From IMG/VR virus record IMGVR_UViG_3300018476_000040, positions 1 through 25,156 of that record: DNA of 25,156 nucleotides; one strand, given 5' to 3'. This document shows positions 18,498-24,883 of the stretch, in pieces. Under the pieces are notes generated by a model that was given only the letters and a program-made list of their open reading frames with translations, did no database searches and had not been told where the DNA came from. The stretch comes from a virus. The first letter of the stretch is position 1. The number at the start of each line of letters is the position of its first letter. A program made the translations under genes and the position numbers.

Positions 18498-19202
18498 ATG
18501 ACAAAGGTAGTCGATATCATGGAATTGGTGTTCCCAGCATACAGACCCGTTCTTACAGAAATGTTAGACCGTGAAGGTATGAACGGAGACACGACGGTCG
18601 CGCAGGTTTTCGCTCACTTCCTGCCCGACAACATAAAGTCCCCAGAGGAAAGGGTGGCCCTCGGCGCTTTGGGCGGTGCTTTGAACAAGCACACCGCAAA
18701 TAAGTTCAGCCCCAAGCTGAGCTTAACCAAGCACTGCGAAATCCTGGCGTTATACCGCATGGGTTATAACGCTGATTTGTTAGCGAAAGCGTACGGAGTA
18801 GACCGAAAGACGGTCACTCACATGTATAACCCACAGTCCCCCAAATACAAGGGAGTGAAGGGACAAGAAAAGATAATGGGCACCGATGGGCTAATTCGGG
18901 TGTACGTAACCGATGTAGTTCTAGCCCACATCAAGAACTTTGAGACCCCGGTCGAGGAACTAAGCAACAAATACGCCAATAAGAAAGAGGGCGTACATCT
19001 TGTGCAGGGAATTAACTGCACATTCAAGCATCGCCTCGAAATTCGCTGGTGCGAACCGGACGAGGTGGAAGTCAAGGGTTGGTACTACAAGGACATGGAC
19101 GGCGACTTCCCTGAGGCTTGGATTCGCGGCGACGACGATTCCATGAAGAATAGCCAGGCATGCTTAAATTTCGCCCTTAAAGATATTTCAGACCCATTGT
19201 AG
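18498..19202 (+). CDS. 234-aa protein with HTH segment
   Basis: The ATG at 18498 follows GGAGAAGTAAC and starts MTKVVDIMELVFPAYRPVLT. Residues 76-112 hold a probable helix-turn-helix: LTKHCEILALYRMGYNADLL, then AKAYGVDRKTVTHMYNP, like the HTH of transposase- or sigma-related factors. The C-terminal half is mixed, with YVTDVVLAHIKNFE and WYYKDMDGDFPEAWIRGDDD. No catalytic motif is seen, so it is likely a DNA-binding protein or regulator. It ends a coupled gene run; the next promoter starts 20 bases later. Its HTH resembles that of the 69-aa protein at 20568 in layout. Confidence 0.7.
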   Translation: MTKVVDIMELVFPAYRPVLTEMLDREGMNGDTTVAQVFAHFLPDNIKSPEERVALGALGGALNKHTANKFSPKLSLTKHCEILALYRMGYNADLLAKAYGVDRKTVTHMYNPQSPKYKGVKGQEKIMGTDGLIRVYVTDVVLAHIKNFETPVEELSNKYANKKEGVHLVQGINCTFKHRLEIRWCEPDEVEVKGWYYKDMDGDFPEAWIRGDDDSMKNSQACLNFALKDISDPL

Positions 19203-19222
19203 CACTGTACTGGAGGCCAATC

Positions 19223-19251
19223 TTGACAGGGACCCCGGGCCGTGCTATACT
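19223..19251 (+). promoter_or_regulatory. promoter of paralogue 3
   Basis: TTGACA (19223-19228) plus GG, 17-base spacer ending GTGC, TATACT (19246-19251). Start near 19258, 35 bases before the ATG. Both hexamers are near consensus. Confidence 0.88.
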
Positions 19252-19292
19252 AAGACACGGCGAGGGCAACAATAAAAACAGGAGAACTAGGA

Positions 19293-19841
19293 ATGACTAA
19301 CCGAATCAACGGCATTCCTGTTGACGGAGGAATAGCATACAAGGAGGGTGTAATGGCTGGCGACTGCCCTTACATGGAAGAAGACCCCGACTTCAATCGA
19401 TGGAATGAGGAATGGGATGCGGCAGCGGACGACCACGAAGAACACACCAAGACACAACCCAAAGTGGGATCGGTTGTTACGAACCGGTATAGAGCGCTAT
19501 ATTCGGAAAGCGGACACCCCACCCATTGCGGAGATGCTCTTGCCACCCTCCTCAATTCCCTATGCAGCAATAAGGCCGGTACAAACCTCGAGCTATTTGA
19601 AAAAATTTGTGCCGCCAACGGAGTTGATCTTACGAAGTACAATCGTACCACTAAAGGATGGCAAGGACGACTCCGAATGACGGGACGTAACCTGCTGGCG
19701 AAGCGAGTCGCAGCAAACCACGGCAGGTTATACATGCCGGAAGAGATGGGAGGTGATTTCTACCAACTAGACGAGGACTGGGTTTACACTACGCAGAACA
19801 AATACAAGCCAAAAACGGAGCAACAAGATGTCACAGGGTGA
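19293..19841 (+). CDS. GW-GR-RMTGR family protein, paralogue 3
   Basis: A 182-aa protein. Residues 1-57 are an acidic lead with DPDFNRWNEEWDAAADDHEE. Residues 58-145 are the shared domain: VVTNRYRALYSESG, a helix with CGDALATLLNSL, LFEKICAANGVDL, and KGWQGRLRMTGR at 121-132, followed by NLLAKRVAANHGRLYMPEE. A Tyr/Lys-rich tail follows. AGGAG lies 8 bases before the first ATG; a second in-frame ATG at codon 21 has an even stronger AAGGAGGG. Two protein forms, 182 and 162 aa, are therefore possible. It lacks the WDWLAQ block of paralogues 1 and 2. It is first behind its own promoter and overlaps the next gene by 14 bases. Confidence 0.85.
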   Translation: MTNRINGIPVDGGIAYKEGVMAGDCPYMEEDPDFNRWNEEWDAAADDHEEHTKTQPKVGSVVTNRYRALYSESGHPTHCGDALATLLNSLCSNKAGTNLELFEKICAANGVDLTKYNRTTKGWQGRLRMTGRNLLAKRVAANHGRLYMPEEMGGDFYQLDEDWVYTTQNKYKPKTEQQDVTG

Positions 19842-20070
19842 ATTTTCGGTCTACCAGTTCTTCCCAAACGAGCAGTACGAAAAGGTGCGCGCGTTCGTAT
19901 CGGCGGAGGAAGCTGTAACCGCAGCAGAACACTACACCAACAACGTGGCCAGCCGAATGGGGCTGACCCAACGCGTGATTATCACCGACGGGGGTGATAA
20001 CATCGTATTCGAGTGGCTGCAAGGCAAGGGCATCGTATTCCCGCCCGACATGAGCAAGGAGCAAGCATGA
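19828..20070 (+). CDS. 80-aa conserved small phage protein
   Basis: Begins MSQGEFSVYQFFPNEQYEKV, then RAFVSAEEAVTAAEHYTNNV, then the strands QRVIITDGGDNIVFEWLQGK and GIVFPP. The VYQFF start, the F-V-S-x-EEA helix and the ITDGGD-x2-x-F-E-W strand pair are a set I recall from phages of alphaproteobacteria, still without a function. It is the best-formed member of the strand-EEA-helix-strand group in this window. GGAGCAAC lies before its ATG inside paralogue 3, and the stop overlaps the next ATG. Confidence 0.82.
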   Translation: MSQGEFSVYQFFPNEQYEKVRAFVSAEEAVTAAEHYTNNVASRMGLTQRVIITDGGDNIVFEWLQGKGIVFPPDMSKEQA

Positions 20071-20438
20071 ACGACAATTGGCAACACAAAGACGCGAAGG
20101 TCGATCTTACGGTCGACGACTTGCTCGCCATATTCATAGAGCAAGAGGCACCCGAGGTGGCTTGTGAGGCGATGAACGGCCCCTTTCGGTCATTCGTACA
20201 TTGGCTCCACGCGGCTCACCGGGCGAAAGCCGACCCCCAAGACGTTCGCAAGTCGCTGCTCGCCATCATTTCGTCCATGATAATGGAAACGTCCAAGCGG
20301 ATGGGCGAAATCGACGAGGAGGGTCGTAGAGTACCCATGGAAGTATGGATCGGTGAGCTTGTCTTGGATTTGCGCGACGAGCTAATCCACGACTTGGACA
20401 CTTATCAAAGAACCATACGGCGGCCCCCGGGCCACTGA
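20067..20438 (+). CDS. 123-aa helical protein, unknown
   Basis: Begins MNDNWQHKDAKVDLTVDDLL and is mostly helical, with FIEQEAPEVACEAMNGPFRS, LLAIISSMIMETSKRMGEID and a C-terminal helix LVLDLRDELIHDLDTYQ. It is soluble and charged. The ATG overlaps the previous stop (ATGA), with AAGGAGC upstream. It ends the transcript that begins with paralogue 3; a hairpin-forming repeat pair starts 13 bases after its stop. No family is recognised. Confidence 0.75.
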   Translation: MNDNWQHKDAKVDLTVDDLLAIFIEQEAPEVACEAMNGPFRSFVHWLHAAHRAKADPQDVRKSLLAIISSMIMETSKRMGEIDEEGRRVPMEVWIGELVLDLRDELIHDLDTYQRTIRRPPGH

Positions 20439-20450
20439 CCTCGAAGACGG

Positions 20451-20482
20451 CGTACGGTACGTCTGAGGCGGCGTACCGTACG
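20451..20482. repeat. inverted pair of CGTACNGTACG dyads
   Basis: CGTACGGTACG (20451-20461) and its exact reverse complement CGTACCGTACG (20472-20482), with a 10-base gap. Each copy is itself a dyad around one base. Together they can form an 11-bp stem. A third copy lies at 20541-20551. Confidence 0.75.
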
Positions 20483-20540
20483 TAAGGCAGCGGGGCGGTG
20501 AACCGCACCACCTATAGCGGTAGCGGCCTACCCCCATTCA

Positions 20541-20551
20541 CGTACCGTACG
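20541..20551. promoter_or_regulatory. third CGTACCGTACG operator-like dyad
   Basis: Identical to the copy at 20472-20482 and 17 bases before the ATG of a small HTH protein. Three identical dyads within 101 bases ahead of an HTH gene suggest autoregulation. Confidence 0.6.
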
Positions 20552-20567
20552 TTCAGTGAGGAACTAC

Positions 20568-20777
20568 ATGGGTTCAGATAGTCACAAATTAAGTTACGGC
20601 CAGCGCCGCGAGATCGTCAAGATGTACGAAGAGGGGCACAAGCTGGAATACATAGCTGCGTTGTATGGTGTGAGGCGTGAATATCCCAGCAAGCTAGCTC
20701 TTCGCTGGGGGTCCAAGCCTCGAATGCCAGGCATGTGTAAGAACCGGAACGTATTGAAGACCAGAAAAACAACTTGA
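20568..20777 (+). CDS. 69-aa helix-turn-helix protein
   Basis: Begins MGSDSHKLSYGQRREIVKMY, continuing EEGHKLEYIAALYGVRREYP: a three-helix HTH like that of Hin-type or transposase-type DNA-binding domains. The tail is very basic (SKLALRWGSKPRMPGMCKNR, then KTRKTT). The ATG at 20568 has GAGGA 5 bases upstream; a GTG start four codons earlier is less likely. Its stop codon lies within the -35 of the next promoter (20774), so the gene abuts the replication transcript. Three dyads lie directly upstream and are its likely sites. It may regulate itself or the PrimPol gene. Confidence 0.72.
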   Translation: MGSDSHKLSYGQRREIVKMYEEGHKLEYIAALYGVRREYPSKLALRWGSKPRMPGMCKNRNVLKTRKTT

Positions 20778-20802
20778 CAGGCACCCCGGCCTGTGGTATA
20801 CT
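20774..20802 (+). promoter_or_regulatory. promoter of PrimPol/helicase gene
   Basis: TTGACA (20774-20779) plus GG, 17-base spacer ending GTGG, TATACT (20797-20802). The -35 overlaps the stop of the HTH gene. It drives the replication protein through a folded leader of about 105 bases. Confidence 0.88.
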
Positions 20803-20805
20803 CTT

Positions 20806-20877
20806 CCTTGCACCACCCCCGTGTGCAAGGAGAAGTCGCAGCGAGGAATCAAGGCAGGCCAGCCTCCTCGCTGCGAC
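20806..20877 (+). promoter_or_regulatory. structured leader RNA of PrimPol gene
   Basis: Two stems. The first, TTGCAC (20808-20813) with GTGCAA (20823-20828), would lie at the very 5' end of the transcript. The second is a 13-bp perfect stem, GTCGCAGCGAGGA (20835-20847) with TCCTCGCTGCGAC (20865-20877), with a 17-base loop. About 40 bases separate it from the ATG. It could protect the mRNA, bind a protein or act as an attenuator. Confidence 0.7.
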
Positions 20878-20916
20878 AATCTTTGAGAAGGGTGGGAACC
20901 TAAGGACGGGGAATAG

Positions 20917-23460
20917 ATGCCAGAGATCATCAAGGGTGGCTTCGCACTAAGCGAGGCCGATGAAAAACTCGTCAATCACCAGCGAAAAATCACCTCAGAC
21001 GTAAATAGCGGTTTTATTCAGGTCGGGGCGGTATTTCTGCAGATGTCGGGGAAGAATCCGTACGAATCGGATTGGTTCCGTCGTAAATTCAGAGACACTA
21101 ATCTTCAGGAGTGGATAGACAACCCGCGAATGCGGGACTTAAACCTCGGGTTCAACCTGCAGTTCGGCTGGTTGGACATGGACATGGACTCCGAAGACCC
21201 GCGCTACAACGAATGCATCGTTAAGGCGATCAAGTTCCTCGGGATCGACAGTCGGTTCTCTTTCGGTAGGCAATCTAAGGGCGTTCCATCCCACGTTCTA
21301 GTTCAGCTTTACGACGCAGACCAAGCGAACTATGACGACTTAAAGAAATTCGAACCTAAGGGGTTCCGCGTCGACGGGAAGTTCTTTAAGTGTGAACTCC
21401 GTTCGATGGCCCCGCTCCCCGATAACGCTCAAGCCAACACAATCAAGGAATCGCGGCAAACTGTCATGCCCGGTTCTATCTATGTCCACAAGTTGAAGTC
21501 CGGGGAGTATGACCTTTCGGTTTGGTACGGCCCCGATGGTAAAGTTGCCACCCACATAAGCGAAATAGCGTCCACTACTTCCCGCAAGGTCGAGTTCTCA
21601 CGGTTAATCACCGCCATCGCATTCGGCACGTTCCTGTACGTAATCCAACCCCACTGGCAGGAAGGCGGAAGACAAGCACTGGCTAATAAGATCGCTGGGT
21701 TCCTGGCCCGCGTGGTTCGCGACAGCAAGGCAGTTAACGACGGCGAACATACGTCCCAAAGCACGTTCTGCCCCCTGTCTACCCCTGAAATGGCAGAATC
21801 CCTGATCGACTTCATCTGTGCTGACATGGGTGATATCGAAGCTTTCATGCGGAAGCGTACCTTCCGTGACGCGATGAAAAAGTTGGAGGCGAACCCTGAT
21901 GCAAAAATCCCCGGATGGGTGGTGCTGGAAGCCACAGTGGGAATCGAGTCCAAGATTGCCCTCCAAACCGTCCTTATGCCGGGGGTGGACGTCTCGCCGC
22001 TTACTGTATTGGGTGACACCTTCCTATACGATGAAACATCTGACGCTTTTATTGATCGTGATTTTTTCAGAGCTGGTGCTGATAAATTTGTATTCGACGG
22101 TTCCGCGCTTGATCGCCGTTATCGCAACGTATTTATCGAACTAGGCGGCAAGCAAAAGCCCATCTGGAAGGTGTTTGAGCAGTCCAAGCTACGCCGAAAT
22201 GTGAGTATAAGTCTATGCAACCCTGATCTTCCGCAAGGAATTGTGTACCGGCAGGCAAGATCGGGCACTATTCTTAATGAGGATCAGGAAAGCGCACCGG
22301 GCGATGGCTCCATAACAATTTATAACACATGGCGTGGTTGGCCAATAAGTCCCGCCGTTAATCCGAATCCAGAACTTCTAAAAGAGTGCATGGACAAGTG
22401 GAACAAGATGGCTGGTTATCTGTGCCAAGACAACAAGGTGCAAGTAGGCTGGCTGTGGAAGTGGGTTGCCCACACCGTAAAGGAACCGGGGCAGAAGCAA
22501 CAGATCGCGCCCATATTCGTCGGTGGACAGGGAGTAGGAAAGTCATTCTTCAGTGACTACTTCCTTGGCAAGTTGTTCGGGAACCTGTACGGACAAGCGT
22601 CACCGAAAGTACTCGAGGGTGATTTTTCGGTCGAGCCATTCCTGAACAAGATGTTTGTGTTCATGGACGAGGCGAAAATCTACACCGAAAGAGCACAGGA
22701 CGAAGTTAAGAAGATAATTCGCGCAACCAGTCTTCCAGGTGCGGTGAAGTACGAATCATCGCGCACCCACCCCATTTACGCTCGCATGATCTTCGCGTCC
22801 AACCGCTTTGACATGAACATGGGGATGAGCAACGACCGAGCTATCTATTTCATTAAGACGTACGACCAAGACTTCGTGGGCAAAACCGCTAACGGGTTTA
22901 AGTCGTGGGTCCAGACTCTAAAGCCATTCTACGAGGAATACTTCGCCTTCATGGACCGGCTCGATGTAAAAGAGCATTACATGTACTTGCTCATGAACAC
23001 CGAGGTTTCCCGTGAGGAAATCGAGGACAATTCTACGTCTAGTGCAAACGATAGCCACATCGTAGAATCTAACATGTCCAATCCCAAGCGGATAGCGAAG
23101 TACATCCTTGAAAATGACAGAATCTTCGAGGATATCGGGATAGAGGAGCCGTTCCCGATCGAGGAACTGTATAAACGCATTATCGATACCTGCGACATGA
23201 CCGGCCTTAGACTGCGGAACCGTGACGATATATTTAACGAATTCAAGTCGGCTGACCTTGTGGAGTGGACCTTGTTTAAGGGCCGAAAGCTTCTCAGGTT
23301 CAAGTATCGGGTTGGAACTCTAGTCGATCTGTTCGGCGATCACATCGGGATGAAGTTTGAGTGTAATCACACGTTATCCGAGCAAGATTACGGCGAAAAT
23401 AAGTGTCAGATGGGAGAAGGTAAGCCGTGGCGCGGCAGAACAAATCGCTTCGGCATATAG
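20917..23460 (+). CDS. primase-polymerase/SF3 helicase fusion
   Basis: An 847-aa replication protein. The N-terminal part (about 30-230) looks like an archaeo-eukaryotic-type PrimPol: WLDMDMD at 85-91 gives the metal-binding Asp residues, PSHVLVQ at 124-130 the Ser-x-His-type motif, and CELRS at 159-163 a third acidic motif. Residues 230-500 link to a D5-like helicase. GGQGVGKS at 536-543 is Walker A, VFMDEA at 581-586 Walker B, and FASNRF at 626-631 the SF3 sensor motif, followed by NDRAIYF with the expected Arg. A C-terminal wing part follows. It should prime and unwind phage DNA at the origin. The ATG lies about 8 bases after AAGGACGGGG. Own promoter, folded leader. The helicase is certain; the PrimPol part is likely. 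Confidence 0.9.
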   Translation: MPEIIKGGFALSEADEKLVNHQRKITSDVNSGFIQVGAVFLQMSGKNPYESDWFRRKFRDTNLQEWIDNPRMRDLNLGFNLQFGWLDMDMDSEDPRYNECIVKAIKFLGIDSRFSFGRQSKGVPSHVLVQLYDADQANYDDLKKFEPKGFRVDGKFFKCELRSMAPLPDNAQANTIKESRQTVMPGSIYVHKLKSGEYDLSVWYGPDGKVATHISEIASTTSRKVEFSRLITAIAFGTFLYVIQPHWQEGGRQALANKIAGFLARVVRDSKAVNDGEHTSQSTFCPLSTPEMAESLIDFICADMGDIEAFMRKRTFRDAMKKLEANPDAKIPGWVVLEATVGIESKIALQTVLMPGVDVSPLTVLGDTFLYDETSDAFIDRDFFRAGADKFVFDGSALDRRYRNVFIELGGKQKPIWKVFEQSKLRRNVSISLCNPDLPQGIVYRQARSGTILNEDQESAPGDGSITIYNTWRGWPISPAVNPNPELLKECMDKWNKMAGYLCQDNKVQVGWLWKWVAHTVKEPGQKQQIAPIFVGGQGVGKSFFSDYFLGKLFGNLYGQASPKVLEGDFSVEPFLNKMFVFMDEAKIYTERAQDEVKKIIRATSLPGAVKYESSRTHPIYARMIFASNRFDMNMGMSNDRAIYFIKTYDQDFVGKTANGFKSWVQTLKPFYEEYFAFMDRLDVKEHYMYLLMNTEVSREEIEDNSTSSANDSHIVESNMSNPKRIAKYILENDRIFEDIGIEEPFPIEELYKRIIDTCDMTGLRLRNRDDIFNEFKSADLVEWTLFKGRKLLRFKYRVGTLVDLFGDHIGMKFECNHTLSEQDYGENKCQMGEGKPWRGRTNRFGI

Positions 23461-23475
23461 ATATTCAAGGGGTAC

Positions 23476-23504
23476 TTGACAGCCGGTCGCGGGTGTGGTA
23501 GGAT
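23476..23504 (+). promoter_or_regulatory. promoter of paralogue 4
   Basis: TTGACA (23476-23481) plus GC, 17-base spacer ending GTGG, TAGGAT (23499-23504). It begins 16 bases after the PrimPol stop. The leader to the ATG at 23638 is about 127 bases, the longest of the set. Confidence 0.85.
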
Positions 23505-23524
23505 GCAGATGATAGGGCAGCACT

Positions 23525-23633
23525 TGGACTTCGGTCCATATGAACCTTCAAAAGCCCCACCCGACAGGTTGTGGGGACGGCTCCGGGGTAAGGACTGCTA
23601 AGTCCCGGAGAGATCAAACCCCAAGAGGAAGTC
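23525..23633 (+). promoter_or_regulatory. structured leader RNA of paralogue 4
   Basis: Three stems: TGGAC-TTCG-GTCCA (23525-23538, a UUCG tetraloop), CCCCAC (23555-23560) with GTGGGG (23571-23576), and CTCCGGG (23581-23587) with CCCGGAG (23604-23610), which has an inner GGACT/AGTCC option. GACTTC in stem 1 (23527-23532) is complementary to GAAGTC (23628-23633), next to the ribosome site AGAGGAA. A switch between the two pairings is possible. Confidence 0.6.
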
Positions 23634-23637
23634 TAAC

Positions 23638-24042
23638 ATGACCGAAGAGACCGAAGTCAAGACCACCAAGTCGATCGTTCCGTCGAAGTACGCTGGTCGT
23701 TACAAGAACGGCGGCGAAGACGAACTGGCGCAGTTCATCAAGGCGCAGTGCGTCAGCGAGGGCAACTTCCACTTCTCCAAGTTCTTTGAACTGATGGCGA
23801 AGAACGGGATCGCCCAGGATAAGGTCGATCATTACGCCAATCAGGTCGCCGAAAAGCGACACGGCGCAGAAGGCCGCGCTCGCATGACCCTCCGCAACAT
23901 GCTCGCCACGTTCGTTCGCAAGAACGGCAAGGCGATCGCTCTCGACGGCAGTGAAGTACCGGTGAACCTCCCCAAACCGGCCCTCACCGGGGCGGCGAAG
24001 GCTGCACAGGAAGCTTCCACGGCCCAAGAGGCTGCCGAGTAA
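23638..24042 (+). CDS. GW-GR-RMTGR family protein, paralogue 4 (divergent)
   Basis: A 134-aa protein. Residues 12-100 are the shared domain in its most divergent form: IVPSKYAGRYKNGGEDELAQ, FHFSKFFELMAKNGIAQDKV, and HGAEGRARMTLR at 75-86, where the usual GW becomes HGA and the last Gly becomes Leu. Then follow NMLATFVRKNGKAIALDGSE and an Ala/Glu-rich tail. AGAGGAA lies about 8 bases before the ATG. The gene has its own promoter, a long folded leader and two hairpins after it, so it is strongly insulated, as fits a highly expressed single gene. Codon use looks regular. Function unknown. Confidence 0.82.
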   Translation: MTEETEVKTTKSIVPSKYAGRYKNGGEDELAQFIKAQCVSEGNFHFSKFFELMAKNGIAQDKVDHYANQVAEKRHGAEGRARMTLRNMLATFVRKNGKAIALDGSEVPVNLPKPALTGAAKAAQEASTAQEAAE

Positions 24043-24113
24043 CCGGGGTCAGCCCCCAAGCCCACCCGGTTACTTTGTGGTGGACCCCCGGCGCTTAGCG
24101 GCGTGCGGGGGTC
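24039..24113 (+). terminator. tandem terminator hairpins after paralogue 4
   Basis: First stem: GTAACCGGG (24039-24047, including the stop codon) with CCCGGTTAC (24065-24073), followed by TTTGTGG. Second stem: GACCCCCG (24083-24090) with CGGGGGTC (24106-24113), followed by TTCACGTATCT. Two strong stems in series before the next promoter (24134) should end the transcript. Confidence 0.75.
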
Positions 24114-24133
24114 TTCACGTATCTAAAGCATAC

Positions 24134-24162
24134 TTGACAGCCGCCCCCGGGCGTGGTACACT
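24134..24162 (+). promoter_or_regulatory. promoter of right-end gene run
   Basis: TTGACA (24134-24139) plus GC, 17-base spacer ending GTGG, TACACT (24157-24162). Start near 24169, 38 bases before the ATG at 24207. Confidence 0.88.
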
Positions 24163-24206
24163 ATCGCTACGGGAGCAATCACGCCCCGGAACAGCGAGCA
24201 AAGCAC

Positions 24207-24698
24207 ATGAACCCGAATACAGTAAAAGACTTACAGCTGGTTTGTGAAAACCTAACTTGGTTGACTGGCAAAGTAAGAACCCAAACGGCCGAAGCGGTCG
24301 CCACCGACGACCACATCGAAGTGATCAGGCACTACGATCAACTCCGCCAGATCAACGCTCTGATCAAGGAAGCCCGCGAGGCCCTCGGCCAAATCGAGGA
24401 ACGTCTCTCCCGGGAGCAGGTGCCGGAAGTCCTCCGCGCACACAAAATCAAGACCATCACTGTCGAAGGCGTAGGCCGGGTCTCCCTCGGAACGCGCTGG
24501 TCTGCGTCGATCCCCGAAAAGGTCGACGGATTCGATTGGCTGCGCAACAACGGCCACGGCGGCGTTATCACCGAGACGGTGAACGCCCAGACCCTCGGCG
24601 CACTCGCCAAGGAACTGAACGCTGAGGGCAAGGAACTTCCCGCCCCCACGTTCACGACCAACATTATGACCTACACCTCGATCACCAAGGTGAAGTAA
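24207..24698 (+). CDS. 163-aa conserved phage protein near replication genes
   Basis: Begins MNPNTVKDLQLVCENLTWLT. Residues 25-72 form a long coiled-coil-like helix (IEVIRHYDQLRQINALIKEA, then REALGQIEERLSREQVPEVL). Residues 75-163 form a beta-rich part: HKIKTITVEGVGRVSLGTRW, FDWLRNNGHGGVITETVNAQ and a final FTTNIMTYTSITKVK. I remember proteins with this layout next to single-strand binding or annealing genes in other phages; no role is established to my knowledge. The ATG at 24207 is the one after GCGAGCAAAGCAC; earlier codons lie inside the promoter. It is coupled to the next gene. Confidence 0.8.
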   Translation: MNPNTVKDLQLVCENLTWLTGKVRTQTAEAVATDDHIEVIRHYDQLRQINALIKEAREALGQIEERLSREQVPEVLRAHKIKTITVEGVGRVSLGTRWSASIPEKVDGFDWLRNNGHGGVITETVNAQTLGALAKELNAEGKELPAPTFTTNIMTYTSITKVK

Positions 24699-24883
24699 TG
24701 CCCAAAGAGCAAGAGGAAGAGTACCTCGGTGACGGCTTGTATGTCGCGTTCGACGGCTACATGTTCCGTCTACGAGCGCCGCGAACAGACGGGGATCACA
24801 TCGTGTTCCTCGAACCATCCACCCTCAAATCCTTTGACGAATACGTTAGGAAACAACATGAACGATATGGTAAAAAGCAATAG
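24698..24883 (+). CDS. 61-aa conserved small phage protein
   Basis: Begins MPKEQEEEYLGDGLYVAFDG, followed by YMFRLRAPRTDGDHIVFLEP and the helix KSFDEYVRKQHERYGKKQ. The DGLYVxFDGYxxxLRA stretch and the later V-x-LEPxxL are familiar from many phage replication clusters, without a known function. The build is beta hairpins plus one C-terminal helix. The ATG overlaps the preceding stop (TAATG), and its 3' end overlaps the next gene by 26 bases. Confidence 0.8.
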   Translation: MPKEQEEEYLGDGLYVAFDGYMFRLRAPRTDGDHIVFLEPSTLKSFDEYVRKQHERYGKKQ

